Positions 9,750 to 18,266 of a stretch of DNA of 64,000 nt are shown in pieces. The stretch is from Thermoplasmata archaeon (GTDB taxonomy: Archaea > Thermoplasmatota > Thermoplasmata > Halarchaeoplasmatales > Halarchaeoplasmataceae), in NCBI GenBank assembly GCA_003554965.1, contig PWHR01000041.1, forward strand, positions 62,001 through 126,000, in the 5' to 3' direction. Both the position numbers and the translations under genes were made by a program. How positions within the stretch are numbered: position 1 is the stretch's first letter; every line of letters starts with the position of its first letter. The notes beneath the pieces were generated by a model, which had not been told where the DNA came from, searched no databases, and was given only the letters and a program-made list of their open reading frames with translations.

Positions 9750-11031
9750 GAGGTTTGGATAGATGTCTTCTGGCCGAAACAGGGACTTCATAACACGTCT
9801 CTTCTAACCCTCTTTCTATCTTTTTACGTTCCGCTTCTTTCTCTTTAGCCTTTGTTCTACACCTTTTACACCGGTAACCGGCGTTGGTTCCCATAGAGGA
9901 CATCCTTTTTCCGCAGTCAGGGCACTCCGGATTGCTAACCTTTTCTACTTTCTCTTCTAAGCCCAGTATCCTCATCTTCTCGATGTTCAAGGTTTTGGGA
10001 TCTTTTCTTATACCGCCCCAAAGCTCTATTTTATCCCCTGAAATCAGTTTTTTGACCACTTCCCTGAACCCTTTTGTGGGCTCGTACGCTGCCGCAGTTA
10101 TCTTGCCAGTAACATCTTCCATTTCGAACAAAATATGTCCTCCTTCGATGATCCGGGGCTCAGAGATGACTTTTCCGCCAATTTTAGCCGAGGTCCATGG
10201 GCTAGCTTCTGATATTTTTTTCTCCTGGATATGATCATCCGTCGCCTGGTTGGTCAAAAAGATGAGCCATCTTTCCGGCTTCTCTCCATCGATCATCTTC
10301 AAGGCCTGTTTTAACTCATCAGGGTCTTCGCCTCTGACCCCGTAAAGGACAGGACAAGGTGAATTAGGCGCTATAGCCTGCTCTTTCTCCTCATGATCGT
10401 AGTTATCGAAGGCTTTTTTGAGTGCCCCGTCCATATTGATGATATCCTTTTCATTTAACTCTCGCTCTTTCCCCCATCTATCTTTTTTCCGGTAAGTGAG
10501 CAGTTCGTAAGTAAAGTCTCCCGGACGCCAGGCGAGAGCTGACAAAGCTCCTACAAGACCTCTCCTATCATCGTATCCTTTGTAAAGATAGCTACCTCTG
10601 TCCAACTCTTTTTGTACCATCTCAAAATCGACAACGTCTCTAACAGCTTTTCGATAAAATCTTTCAGAAGGTCTTTCGTCGGCGATTATCAGACCGGGAT
10701 TTGTATTATCGTTATCTAATTCTGCCCACTGCTCTACTTTTCTTTTAACTCTTTCTAGAAACTCCCTTTTCTTCGGTATTTCAGTATCTTCTTCATGAAT
10801 GTATACTTCTCCTTGAAGGTTACCGATCTTTCTATTCTTCCTTTTTCCATACCCTATCGTTATCACTATCGCTCCATTGCCCCTTGTCTTCCAGGGTACA
10901 TTTGGATTCAACCTAACCAACCTAGGATAATCTAGAAGATCAAAATCATCGAACTCCCTTATCAGCTCAGTAGCTAAAAAAGTCGTACACATACCTTCTC
11001 TAGAATCGGTGTCATCAACCGCTATGAACAT
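9703..11031 (-). CDS. tiaS: tRNA(Ile2) 2-agmatinylcytidine synthetase TiaS
   Basis: 442 residues, close to the family length. TiaS attaches agmatine to C34 of tRNA-Ile2 so that it reads AUA, an essential archaeal tRNA modification. Visible features: N-terminal [14 protein letters not shown]; the kinase-like core with [12 protein letters not shown]; the central segment GVRGEDP; an OB-fold region (residues about 275-350); and a zinc ribbon with CPDC near 370 and CKRC near 390. The last 15 or so residues are encoded antisense to the end of atpB and are not recognisable as family sequence, so the conserved protein may functionally end before them. Confidence 0.95.
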   Translation of the reverse strand: MFIAVDDTDSREGMCTTFLATELIREFDDFDLLDYPRLVRLNPNVPWKTRGNGAIVITIGYGKRKNRKIGNLQGEVYIHEEDTEIPKKREFLERVKRKVEQWAELDNDNTNPGLIIADERPSERFYRKAVRDVVDFEMVQKELDRGSYLYKGYDDRRGLVGALSALAWRPGDFTYELLTYRKKDRWGKERELNEKDIINMDGALKKAFDNYDHEEKEQAIAPNSPCPVLYGVRGEDPDELKQALKMIDGEKPERWLIFLTNQATDDHIQEKKISEASPWTSAKIGGKVISEPRIIEGGHILFEMEDVTGKITAAAYEPTKGFREVVKKLISGDKIELWGGIRKDPKTLNIEKMRILGLEEKVEKVSNPECPDCGKRMSSMGTNAGYRCKRCRTKAKEKEAERKKIERGLEETCYEVPVSARRHLSKPLTRDNTCRSTSRRSS

Positions 11032-11049
11032 ATTCTGACCTGTCCTGTC

Positions 11050-11655
11050 TTACTGGATCCGGCCGCAATCTCTACATCTATATCTTTCTTCGCCTATACT
11101 GACAAGTGTTCCACCGCATTCACGGCACTGTTTCAATTCTTTCTCTTCTTCTCTTTCATCATACTTCTTCTCTCTAAATATGTGGTCCTCGAAGAAATCT
11201 CCTACGTGAACCGGTTCACCTGTTCCCGTAACTGTGGTCTCAGCCAATCTATCCAGATAGCGCTGCCTTGGATCTCCTTCGCTCAACATTCCTCCGAGCC
11301 AGTCTAAAAGTAATAGTATGCCGTGAAGTTTACTGATGTTCCTTATGAGTGCTTCGGGCATGTCAAAGGTCTGGGTGAGTGATCCTACCTCAATGCCCAT
11401 CACAGCTTTTCCTATCGTTTTTTTGGTCGAATATTCGAATACTGCTGAATAAAATACCTGGACCATCCCTGCGGTCATCGGAAAGTACCACCAGGCACCA
11501 AGGCCCGGTACCCAAAAGAAGAACAAAAAGATTAGATATACCACCAAGGACGAGATAAAAAAGTCCAGGATATACGCTATCAATCGCTTTACCCAATGTT
11601 TCTGCAGAGGCTTATTATCATGTATCAGATCAAATCCCGTTACCATCTTTATCAC
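11050..11655 (-). CDS. RDD-family membrane protein with C-terminal zinc ribbon
   Basis: 201 residues. The membrane part matches the RDD family: KRLIAYILDFFISSLVVYLIF (first helix, with the Arg and Asp), a second hydrophobic segment, then KKTIGKAVMGIEV. Near the C-terminus is a two-CxxC zinc ribbon (CREC and CRDC). The function of RDD proteins is mostly unknown; some act in ion transport. The start is uncertain: GTG 11655 or ATG 11646. It lies 18 bases upstream of tiaS on the same strand and may be co-transcribed with it. Confidence 0.82.
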   Translation of the reverse strand: MIKMVTGFDLIHDNKPLQKHWVKRLIAYILDFFISSLVVYLIFLFFFWVPGLGAWWYFPMTAGMVQVFYSAVFEYSTKKTIGKAVMGIEVGSLTQTFDMPEALIRNISKLHGILLLLDWLGGMLSEGDPRQRYLDRLAETTVTGTGEPVHVGDFFEDHIFREKKYDEREEEKELKQCRECGGTLVSIGEERYRCRDCGRIQ

Positions 11656-11705
11656 GCGCTTATCTAAGTTTTTGTACCCTCAGACTGCCCATCATTCATC
11701 ATATA

Positions 11706-11721
11706 GAGGGTTTAAACCCTC
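11706..11721. promoter_or_regulatory. Perfect 16-bp palindrome in the divergent promoter region
   Basis: GAGGGTTTAAACCCTC reads the same on both strands and sits between the divergent RDD and tsr3 genes. Half of it (ACCCTCAG) recurs at about 11676-11683. This is consistent with a dimeric regulator site; function is inferred. Confidence 0.4.
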
Positions 11722-11808
11722 AGGATAGTCAGATTTGGATTCTTCATCATCGGGTGATTTGAAATGGATTTACTTATCTTTATATGTTTTCCTTCTTTCT
11801 TATCTATG

Positions 11809-11829
11809 ATCATTCGAATGATTTATTAG
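11809..11829 (+). promoter_or_regulatory. tsr3 promoter: TATA-like box next to a 14-bp palindrome
   Basis: TTTATTAG at 11822-11829 is centred about 27 bases before ATG 11854, the spacing expected for a leaderless archaeal transcript. The palindrome ATCATTCGAATGAT (11809-11822) abuts and overlaps it where TFB would bind, so it could be an operator. Confidence 0.45.
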
Positions 11830-11853
11830 TAGAAACTCTTTTTTAAATCTTAT

Positions 11854-12354
11854 ATGAAACTGTTCATCCGAGATTATAGAGAATGCGACCCTGAGAAATG
11901 CACAGCTAGAAAACTCCTAGATGAAGGTCTAGCAGAAAAAATTATGAAGGACAGTGAGCTTGGAGTCGGCGGAATCTATCTCACTCCTTTAGCTGAAAAA
12001 GCTATATCCCCTGAAGACAAGGAGGAAGCTGAAAAAGGTGGGTTAAGAGCTATAGATTGCACTTGGACGGAAGCGGACGATAAGATACCGCAATTCGAAA
12101 ACGGCAGAGCTTTACCTTACCTGGTGGCGGTCAACCCGATAAATTACGGGAGGCCTTTTCAACTGACTACGGTAGAAGCTTTAGCCGGAGCTCTTTACAT
12201 TCTTGGAGAGAAAGAACAGGCTGAAGATATACTGTCAAAATTCAGTTGGGGAGAGCATTTCTTTGAGATGAACAAAGACCCTTTAGAGGAATATCGGGAA
12301 GCTGAAAACAGTACTGAGATCGTGGAGATACAGCAGGAATACTTAGATCGTTGA
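11854..12354 (+). CDS. tsr3: 16S rRNA aminocarboxypropyltransferase Tsr3 (DUF367)
   Basis: 166 residues, the archaeal family length. Tsr3 transfers the aminocarboxypropyl group of SAM to a hypermodified uridine of the small-subunit rRNA. Characteristic blocks are the N-terminal RDYRECDPEKCTARKL, then IDCTW, then ALPYLVAVNPINYGRP, then LTTVEALAGALYILG. No ribosome site precedes the ATG, and a TATA-like box 27 bases upstream suggests leaderless translation. The neighbours are also RNA-modification or translation genes. Confidence 0.93.
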   Translation: MKLFIRDYRECDPEKCTARKLLDEGLAEKIMKDSELGVGGIYLTPLAEKAISPEDKEEAEKGGLRAIDCTWTEADDKIPQFENGRALPYLVAVNPINYGRPFQLTTVEALAGALYILGEKEQAEDILSKFSWGEHFFEMNKDPLEEYREAENSTEIVEIQQEYLDR

Positions 12355-12364
12355 ATGCCCTAAG

Positions 12365-12541
12365 TCAATCTTCTTCCTGTGGTATCATATTCGGTATACC
12401 GTCCTCGATCGGATAATCGATGCTGCACTCTTTACAGTAGAGGGTACCTTCTTCTATCTCTTCTTCTTTTTTATGAACTGTAAGTTCAAGCTCATCCTTG
12501 CATTCAGGACATCGCAATATCTCAAGCAGACTTTCTTTCAT
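12365..12541 (-). CDS. Trm112-family zinc protein (methyltransferase activator)
   Basis: A short 58-residue gene. It begins MKESLLEILRCPECKDELEL and contains two zinc CxxC pairs (Cys11/14 and Cys36/39), then IDYPIEDGIPNMIP near the C-terminus. This is the compact Trm112/UPF0434-like fold. Archaeal Trm112 binds and activates several tRNA and protein methyltransferases, including Trm11/Trm-G10-type enzymes; such an enzyme is encoded at 34283. It lies 59 bases downstream of the aIF1A gene on the same strand, probably in one transcript. Confidence 0.85.
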   Translation of the reverse strand: MKESLLEILRCPECKDELELTVHKKEEEIEEGTLYCKECSIDYPIEDGIPNMIPQEED

Positions 12542-12600
12542 GGTTCATCATCTTCAATATGTGTAAAAGTTCTTTCGGAAAAAAGAACAAATAATGATGA

Positions 12601-12915
12601 TCAGAAGATATCGATACTATTTGGTATATCGTTCTTTCTCTTTAGGTATTGGATCTGGGTACGTGTGTAGCGATACTCTACATCGCATTTCTCATCCTGA
12701 AAGTCCCATGGATTGACTATCAACAGGTCTCCTTCTCTTATCCACATCCGTTTCTTGAGTTTTCCCGGTATCCTTCCCATCCGAGACTTTCCATCCTCAC
12801 AAATAGTTTTTACCCTTCCTCCGCCCAGCATCTTATCTGCCACAGCGAACATCTGCCCTTCGTTTCTTCTAGGGTAAGGAACCCTGACCACTTCTTCGTC
12901 GTCTCCTTTACTCAA
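12601..12915 (-). CDS. eif1A: Translation initiation factor aIF1A
   Basis: 104 residues of the eIF1A family, an S1-like OB fold that binds the ribosomal A site during initiation. The family segments are VRVPYPRRNEGQMFAV, then MLGGGRVKTICEDGK, then RMGRIPGKLKKRMWI, then GDLLIVNPWDFQDEK. The downstream same-strand gene is Trm112. Confidence 0.96.
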   Translation of the reverse strand: MSKGDDEEVVRVPYPRRNEGQMFAVADKMLGGGRVKTICEDGKSRMGRIPGKLKKRMWIREGDLLIVNPWDFQDEKCDVEYRYTRTQIQYLKRKNDIPNSIDIF

Positions 12916-12979
12916 AGTATCACCATATCATAAAATACGGGTTTTATATATTCTTTGCCGGAGAAAAACACGATTATAT

Positions 12980-14806
12980 TTATTTTTCAGAATCAGATAT
13001 TTCTTCTATAGCTTCTACATATCCTACATCCTCGCTCTCTTCTTTATATGCATTGATCACGTCTACCCTAGTAAGTACTCCCATAAGTTTCTTAGCACCC
13101 TTTTCCGGTACCACGGGTATCAAGTTAACATCTTCTTCTATCATCAATTTTAGAGCATTCAAGAGATTATTGTTTTCCGTTATGGTGATAGAAAGAGGTT
13201 CCATCACCGATCTTACGGCTAAGTGTTCATAACCTTCAGATATGGCGTCCATTTTTTTCGGATAGCTCACCACTCCTACTACCTCTCCTGTCCTTTCTTC
13301 CACCACCGGAAGATTGGTGTAATCGTATTCCTTTGCGAGTTCTCTAGCTCTACTGACCGGTGTGTTTATATTGACGGTCACTGGATCGGTGGTCATGTGG
13401 TCTTTTACTCTTAAGTTTTCAAGCTCTACACCGCCCTGCGCTTTATCGATATCTACACCTCTTCTGAGTAGTTTGGTAGTGTATATATTCTTTTTCTGGA
13501 TATGGCTGGTAACGACGGTGCTGACTATACAAGCGAAGATGAGAGGTATGAATACGTTCAGATCCATGGTCATCTCGAACAAGATCAAGATACCCGTAAG
13601 AGGCGCATGGGTAGCTCCAGCAAATATAGCTCCCATCGCAACAAGTCCATAAGAGCTGGGAGAGGCGATCGCTCCAGGCGAGATGACGTTTATTATCCTA
13701 CCATAGGCTCCGCCCAGCATCGAACCTATGAAGAGACCGGGAGCAAATATTCCACCAGACCCTCCGCTTCCTAAAGTAAGACTGGTAGCGATAATCTTTC
13801 CGAACATCAATATGATAAGCATGCTAAGTGCCAACTCATCAAATAACGCGGCATCCATTACCGGATAACCGGTAGCCATTATATGGGGTAAGCCTACAAC
13901 TGCCAATATACCAATACCTAAACCTCCTATACCTGGTTTTACGAATTCCGGTATAGGTAGCTTCTCGAATACATCTTCAAAACCATATAGCAAATTAGTA
14001 TACAACAGTGCCACTAAACCAGCAACAAGACCGAGACCTAGATAGGTGAAAGCTTCCCAATAGCTAGCTATATAAAATTCTGGTATATCAAATATGGCTC
14101 CTCTCGGCCTGCCGAGGATTTGTAGGAAAATAAAATTTGCCACACTGTATCCAACGATAGATCCCACTACTACTGGGGCAAAATTATCGAGCTTCACTTT
14201 CCGGAGTATAACTTCGATACTGAATACTATACCTGCTAAAGGGGCATTAAATGTTCCAGCGATACCGGCGGCTGCTCCCGCTGCTAAAAGTGCTTTTTTA
14301 TCTTCAGGAGTCAATTTCAATAATTGACCTAAAGCCGAACCAAACGAAGAACCTATCTGGACGATTGGACCCTCTCTTCCCGCTGCACCACCGGAACCGA
14401 TACATATAGCGGACATCAGAGCTTTCAAAGGAGCTACCAGTGGTCTTATGTTCCCATCTTTTAACGAAACCGCTTCCATAACTTCAGGTACGCCGTGCCC
14501 CCTAGCTTCAGGGACAACATAATGTATGACTGGACCGATGATCAATCCTCCGATGACCGGACCCAAAAGTCGGTAGTACCAGGGAAGCCCCCACAATGTG
14601 TCTAAAAATACGTCAGTATCTGTAGCACCGTAAAACAGATATTTGAATCCCAATATCAAATAATAAAAAAACACGGCTCCAAGCCCACATATGACCCCGA
14701 CTAGAGATCCCAATATCGTTAACCTCGTTAAACAAGGATCTCTAAAGGACTCAGCGATCTCCTCTAAAGAGGGCACATGAAATTTATTTTTTATGTTGGA
14801 TTTCAT
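12980..14806 (-). CDS. ClC-family chloride channel/antiporter with two C-terminal CBS domains
   Basis: About 608 residues. The membrane domain carries the ClC selectivity motifs: GHGVPE, GREGP (external gating Glu) and GGIFAPG. The CBS pair (VKDHMTTDPVTV, then VRSVMEPLSITI) forms a cytoplasmic nucleotide-sensing regulator. At the position of the internal proton glutamate of E. coli ClC, the sequence FSIEV has Val, as in many channel-type members. The first motif has His where E. coli has Ser107. Start: the frame opens at GTG 14836, but ATG 14806 has a GGAG ten bases upstream and is preferred. Confidence 0.92.
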   Translation of the reverse strand: MKSNIKNKFHVPSLEEIAESFRDPCLTRLTILGSLVGVICGLGAVFFYYLILGFKYLFYGATDTDVFLDTLWGLPWYYRLLGPVIGGLIIGPVIHYVVPEARGHGVPEVMEAVSLKDGNIRPLVAPLKALMSAICIGSGGAAGREGPIVQIGSSFGSALGQLLKLTPEDKKALLAAGAAAGIAGTFNAPLAGIVFSIEVILRKVKLDNFAPVVVGSIVGYSVANFIFLQILGRPRGAIFDIPEFYIASYWEAFTYLGLGLVAGLVALLYTNLLYGFEDVFEKLPIPEFVKPGIGGLGIGILAVVGLPHIMATGYPVMDAALFDELALSMLIILMFGKIIATSLTLGSGGSGGIFAPGLFIGSMLGGAYGRIINVISPGAIASPSSYGLVAMGAIFAGATHAPLTGILILFEMTMDLNVFIPLIFACIVSTVVTSHIQKKNIYTTKLLRRGVDIDKAQGGVELENLRVKDHMTTDPVTVNINTPVSRARELAKEYDYTNLPVVEERTGEVVGVVSYPKKMDAISEGYEHLAVRSVMEPLSITITENNNLLNALKLMIEEDVNLIPVVPEKGAKKLMGVLTRVDVINAYKEESEDVGYVEAIEEISDSEK

Positions 14807-14836
14807 GGGTTGGTTTCTCCATATAGTTTTGATCAC

Positions 14837-15153
14837 AAATTCATGCGATCGGAACTGGTTTTATCCAACTCACTCATTCTCATCATAGTTGTCCATACAA
14901 GGACTGGGCACCATCTTTCAGCCTTTTGAGCCATATTCATGCCGGCGAGTTATCGTATAGGGGTATATATAATTTTTCTCACCCATATCATTATAGCCAG
15001 TGGTTTATCAAGTTTGTTTCTCTTTCCCACCCTAGATCATATTAATAGTCAAGTATAAATTCCTGTCTTGACCAGAAAACCGGAATCAAACACTAAATTT
15101 TATAAGAGAGTTACTACTCATCTCAAAGCGATATAGCTATCGCCGATTTAGAT
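14837..15153. other. Intergenic region between ClC and tRNA-Leu
   Basis: About 320 bases with no credible reading frame. It contains an AT-rich TATA-like run (TATATATAATTTTT, near 14970) and the tRNA promoter near 15100. I see no other feature. Confidence 0.5.
15098..15106 (+). promoter_or_regulatory. TATA box of tRNA-Leu
   Basis: TTTTATAAG is centred about 52 bases before the mature tRNA start, placing transcription start near 15129 with a short 5' leader. Assigned by sequence and spacing only. Confidence 0.5.
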
Positions 15154-15238
15154 GCGGGGGTACCCGAGCATGGCCAAAGGGGCAAGGCTTAGGACCTTGT
15201 TGCGTAGGCATCCGAGGGTTCAAATCCCTCCTCCCGCA
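15154..15238 (+). tRNA. tRNA-Leu, anticodon UAG
   Basis: 85 bases. The acceptor stem is GCGGGGG pairing with CTCCCGC (one G-U), with discriminator A. The anticodon stem CAAGG/CCTTG encloses the loop CTTAGGA, giving anticodon TAG (reads CUA). It has the long variable arm of a class II tRNA and a T arm with GGTTCAAATCC. CCA is not encoded and there is no intron. Confidence 0.97.
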
Positions 15239-15276
15239 CTTTCCTTAATAAGAACTTCAATGCGAATTATGATAAA

Positions 15277-16449
15277 ATGGATGAACTTCAAGAGAGAGCG
15301 GAAAAATTACTAGCTCAAGTCGATCTGAAATCCGAGGAACTAGAGAAACAATTCGAGGTAACAGAAGATATAGAAGAACTGCTCGATGATCTGGAAAAAC
15401 GAGACAGACACCACAAGTTAGTACTGGACGATCCAGACCTATATCTTAAATTGGCTATCGTATGTCAATCGAATGAAAAATTGGATGAAGCGGAAGATCT
15501 GGTCAAAAAATCACTACGCCTAGAAAATAGTTATCTGGGATTTCTAGTGAGTGGGAGGATACTGCAGAAAAAGAAAAACTACAAGGGGGCATTGGGAGAA
15601 TATGATTCAGCTTTAGAGTATGACGACAGCGGGCTGGTACATAGATACAGATACGAAGCTCTAAAAAGTAGAGATATGCAAGACAGAGCTTTAGATGCTC
15701 TCGAAAAAGCTCTAGAGAAAAATGAAAATGGGTTCCTATTAGCTAAAAAGGCTGATCTGTTGATGGACATGGGTGAACCAGAAAGAGCAAAGGAAGTTTA
15801 CGAAAATGCTGAAGAGATAGATCCTGACTTGGATAACAAAGATAAGAAGATCGATGATTTACTGAAAGAGGCGAGCAAAAAGGTGATCCCTGAAGAATAC
15901 GATAAGATCTTGATATTGAAAGAAGATGCTGTGGAAGCTTGGTTGGGGAAAGCAGAGTGTTACCAAAAGCTGAACCAACCTGAAAAGGCCAAAGAAACTT
16001 TGGAAAGATCCCTAGAACACGTGGAGGATGAACGTGTAGTAGATAAATTGAAAGATCTCAATGAGAAAGAAAATGAACCTGCAGAATGTCCTCACTGTGG
16101 TGGAAGCGGGAAATGCCACGCATGTGATGGGGAAGGAAATTGCGATAGATGTGGTGGAAGTGGTGATTGTCTTAAATGCGACGGCGCTTCAGAATGCCCT
16201 GATTGTTATGGATCAGGAGAATGTTCAAATTGCGATGGCGAAGGTAAAGGTTTGATCTTTAGATGCAAAGTTTGTTCCGGGACTGGACACTGCCAGACCT
16301 GTGATGGTTACGGCAGATGTCAAGAATGTGAGGGGACCGGAAACTGCGAACTCTGTGGAGGTAACGGAAACTGCGATGAGTGTCAGGGAAGTGGAGTGTG
16401 CGAATTATGCGGTGGGAAAGGTTTGATTGGAAGAGTTAAAGGCGGATAG
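15277..16449 (+). CDS. TPR protein with twelve DnaJ-like CxxCxGxG zinc knuckles
   Basis: 390 residues. Residues about 1-60 are charged helix. Residues about 65-265 are TPR-type helix pairs (e.g. AIVCQSNEKLDEAEDLVKKS, KADLLMDMGEPERAKEVYEN). Residues about 271-382 contain twelve consecutive C-x-x-C motifs, most followed by x-G-x-G as in the DnaJ cysteine-rich domain (CPHCGGSG, CHACDGEG, CDRCGGSG and so on). There is no J domain and no membrane segment, so it is probably cytoplasmic and probably binds about six zinc ions. Function is unknown; a chaperone or scaffold role is inference from TPR plus DnaJ-type zinc repeats. No clear ribosome site. It lies just downstream of tRNA-Leu. Confidence 0.85.
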   Translation: MDELQERAEKLLAQVDLKSEELEKQFEVTEDIEELLDDLEKRDRHHKLVLDDPDLYLKLAIVCQSNEKLDEAEDLVKKSLRLENSYLGFLVSGRILQKKKNYKGALGEYDSALEYDDSGLVHRYRYEALKSRDMQDRALDALEKALEKNENGFLLAKKADLLMDMGEPERAKEVYENAEEIDPDLDNKDKKIDDLLKEASKKVIPEEYDKILILKEDAVEAWLGKAECYQKLNQPEKAKETLERSLEHVEDERVVDKLKDLNEKENEPAECPHCGGSGKCHACDGEGNCDRCGGSGDCLKCDGASECPDCYGSGECSNCDGEGKGLIFRCKVCSGTGHCQTCDGYGRCQECEGTGNCELCGGNGNCDECQGSGVCELCGGKGLIGRVKGG

Positions 16450-16506
16450 TTTTCCCTTTCTACTTATCTTCCTGATCCTTTGTGGTCAAATCTCAATAAC
16501 GCTTTT

Positions 16507-18132
16507 TCAGAGGCTATCATCAGATTTGGATTCGACAGGCTGGATATCTCTTTTCATCAGAATTAACATCAGTATAAATATCATCCCTATTATCCCAAGG
16601 ATCACAACTAGACCCCATGGGACCTCTATCTCTTCATCTGTCTCATCTTCCGGTTCGCCTCCAACAGCGTACAGATTTTCATCATAAGAAGCGATGTAGA
16701 TCATTCCATTATCATCTATCGTAGGAGACGCAAGTATGCCCACGTCCATTTCAAAGCTCCATCTTTCGGTACCATTTTGATACAGAGAGTAAGCTTCGCC
16801 GTAAGCTTCTTCGTCAGCCGAACCGAAGTAAATGTTCCCTTCAGGACCTATAGCAGGAGACGAATGAATTTCATCCCCGACCCCATATATATCCAATCTC
16901 TCTTCACCAATCTTTATTTCGTAGTCCTCTCCCTCAACTCTCCATATATTTTCTTCTTCCTTAGTCAGGTTCGCATCTATATTCAATTCATGCCCCTTAT
17001 CTTCAAAAGCCTCGACTAGTTCAGAAGAGACATTCCCTTCCTCAAGAAATTCTTCATATTCCCCCCTGTCTAGGTCGAACAAGAAGCCCGTATCAAAACT
17101 CCACCTTTCCGTACCGTAGGGGTTGATCGCGTAAAGGTTGTTATCTTCTGATCCCACGTATATCGTACCGTCTTCTCCAACAGCGGGAGAAGAAAATATG
17201 TTCCCCTCAGTGGAGAAGCGCCACTGCCTGTCGCCTTCTTCATCTAAAGCATAAAGAACGTTGTTGTACGCGCCGAAATATATATCACCGTTCTCTCCTA
17301 TAGCGGGAGAAGATCTTATACTAGCCCCGAAATCCGGCGATTCATATCCACCTATAGTATAATTCCATCTTTTGTTCCCGTCCTGATCAAGAGATAAGAG
17401 CTGACCTACGTTTCCCACTCCTGGAGCGGGAGCAAAATTGAATCCAAAATATATATTTCCTTCTTCACAGACTGCCGGAGTTGAATGAAGCTCACCTACT
17501 AATTCTTCTCCATTATATTCTGGAGTGTATCCCCATTGGATAGTACCATTTGGATAGAAGGAATACATGGTGTTTGAACCTTCTACATCTCCTGGATCCC
17601 CTCCAGGGTTTGATGCGACAAGTATGGTACCGTCATCCCGGACTGTAGGAGATGTTAGGATCTCGCCCTCAAAAGTTTCATTCACCATCCATCTTTTGGT
17701 GCCGTTGTCATAAAAAGAGTAGAATTCTCCTTCTCTCGTCCCCAAATATATGTATCCTTCCGGGGATATCGCTGGTGTGGAAAAAATATCAGAGGTAGTA
17801 TTGTAGCTCCATCTCTTTTCACCGTCCTCACTCAAAGCGTAGAGTTCACCCTCTCTGTTCGCTATGTATATCGTGCCGTCTGAACCGACAATGGGAGAAG
17901 AATCTATCCATCCTTGCGTATCATATGTCCAACTGATATTGTCAGAGGGCTCCGATTCTGCATCTTCATTGCGACCTGTGTTCTCTAAGTTCGCTCTGAA
18001 CATCGGCCAGACTTCACTTTCTTCATCCTCCTCTTCAGCTACAGTGAATTGAAATGGAGCCACTGAAGTCCCGATAAGGATTACGACGATTAGAACCACA
18101 AGCAGAGGTAATATCTTTGATCTAAACACCAT
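16507..18132 (-). CDS. Secreted, membrane-anchored PQQ-like beta-propeller protein
   Basis: 541 residues. An N-terminal signal segment (residues about 8-28) is followed by a propeller of repeated blades with SSPAIGxxGxIYFGxxxxxLYAL-type repeats, each ending in a W-(S/R)-(F/Y) strand. The fold is BamB/PQQ-like. Residues about 340-415 form a charged insert between blades. A transmembrane helix (about 505-527) and a short charged cytoplasmic tail end the protein. N-x-S/T sequons are frequent, consistent with a glycosylated surface protein. No enzymatic residues are evident; binding or adhesion is the likely role. Confidence 0.85.
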   Translation of the reverse strand: MVFRSKILPLLVVLIVVILIGTSVAPFQFTVAEEEDEESEVWPMFRANLENTGRNEDAESEPSDNISWTYDTQGWIDSSPIVGSDGTIYIANREGELYALSEDGEKRWSYNTTSDIFSTPAISPEGYIYLGTREGEFYSFYDNGTKRWMVNETFEGEILTSPTVRDDGTILVASNPGGDPGDVEGSNTMYSFYPNGTIQWGYTPEYNGEELVGELHSTPAVCEEGNIYFGFNFAPAPGVGNVGQLLSLDQDGNKRWNYTIGGYESPDFGASIRSSPAIGENGDIYFGAYNNVLYALDEEGDRQWRFSTEGNIFSSPAVGEDGTIYVGSEDNNLYAINPYGTERWSFDTGFLFDLDRGEYEEFLEEGNVSSELVEAFEDKGHELNIDANLTKEEENIWRVEGEDYEIKIGEERLDIYGVGDEIHSSPAIGPEGNIYFGSADEEAYGEAYSLYQNGTERWSFEMDVGILASPTIDDNGMIYIASYDENLYAVGGEPEDETDEEIEVPWGLVVILGIIGMIFILMLILMKRDIQPVESKSDDSL

Positions 18133-18266
18133 GATTTCAGCACCGTATACATATGAGCACTGTGAATAGCTTATTTATCTTTTGGGGAGGTTAATATTGA
18201 TTATATTGAATAGCTGCTCAAGCTGCGCCTGTGACGGAAAAACCATAATCTATAATATGGAGGCCT

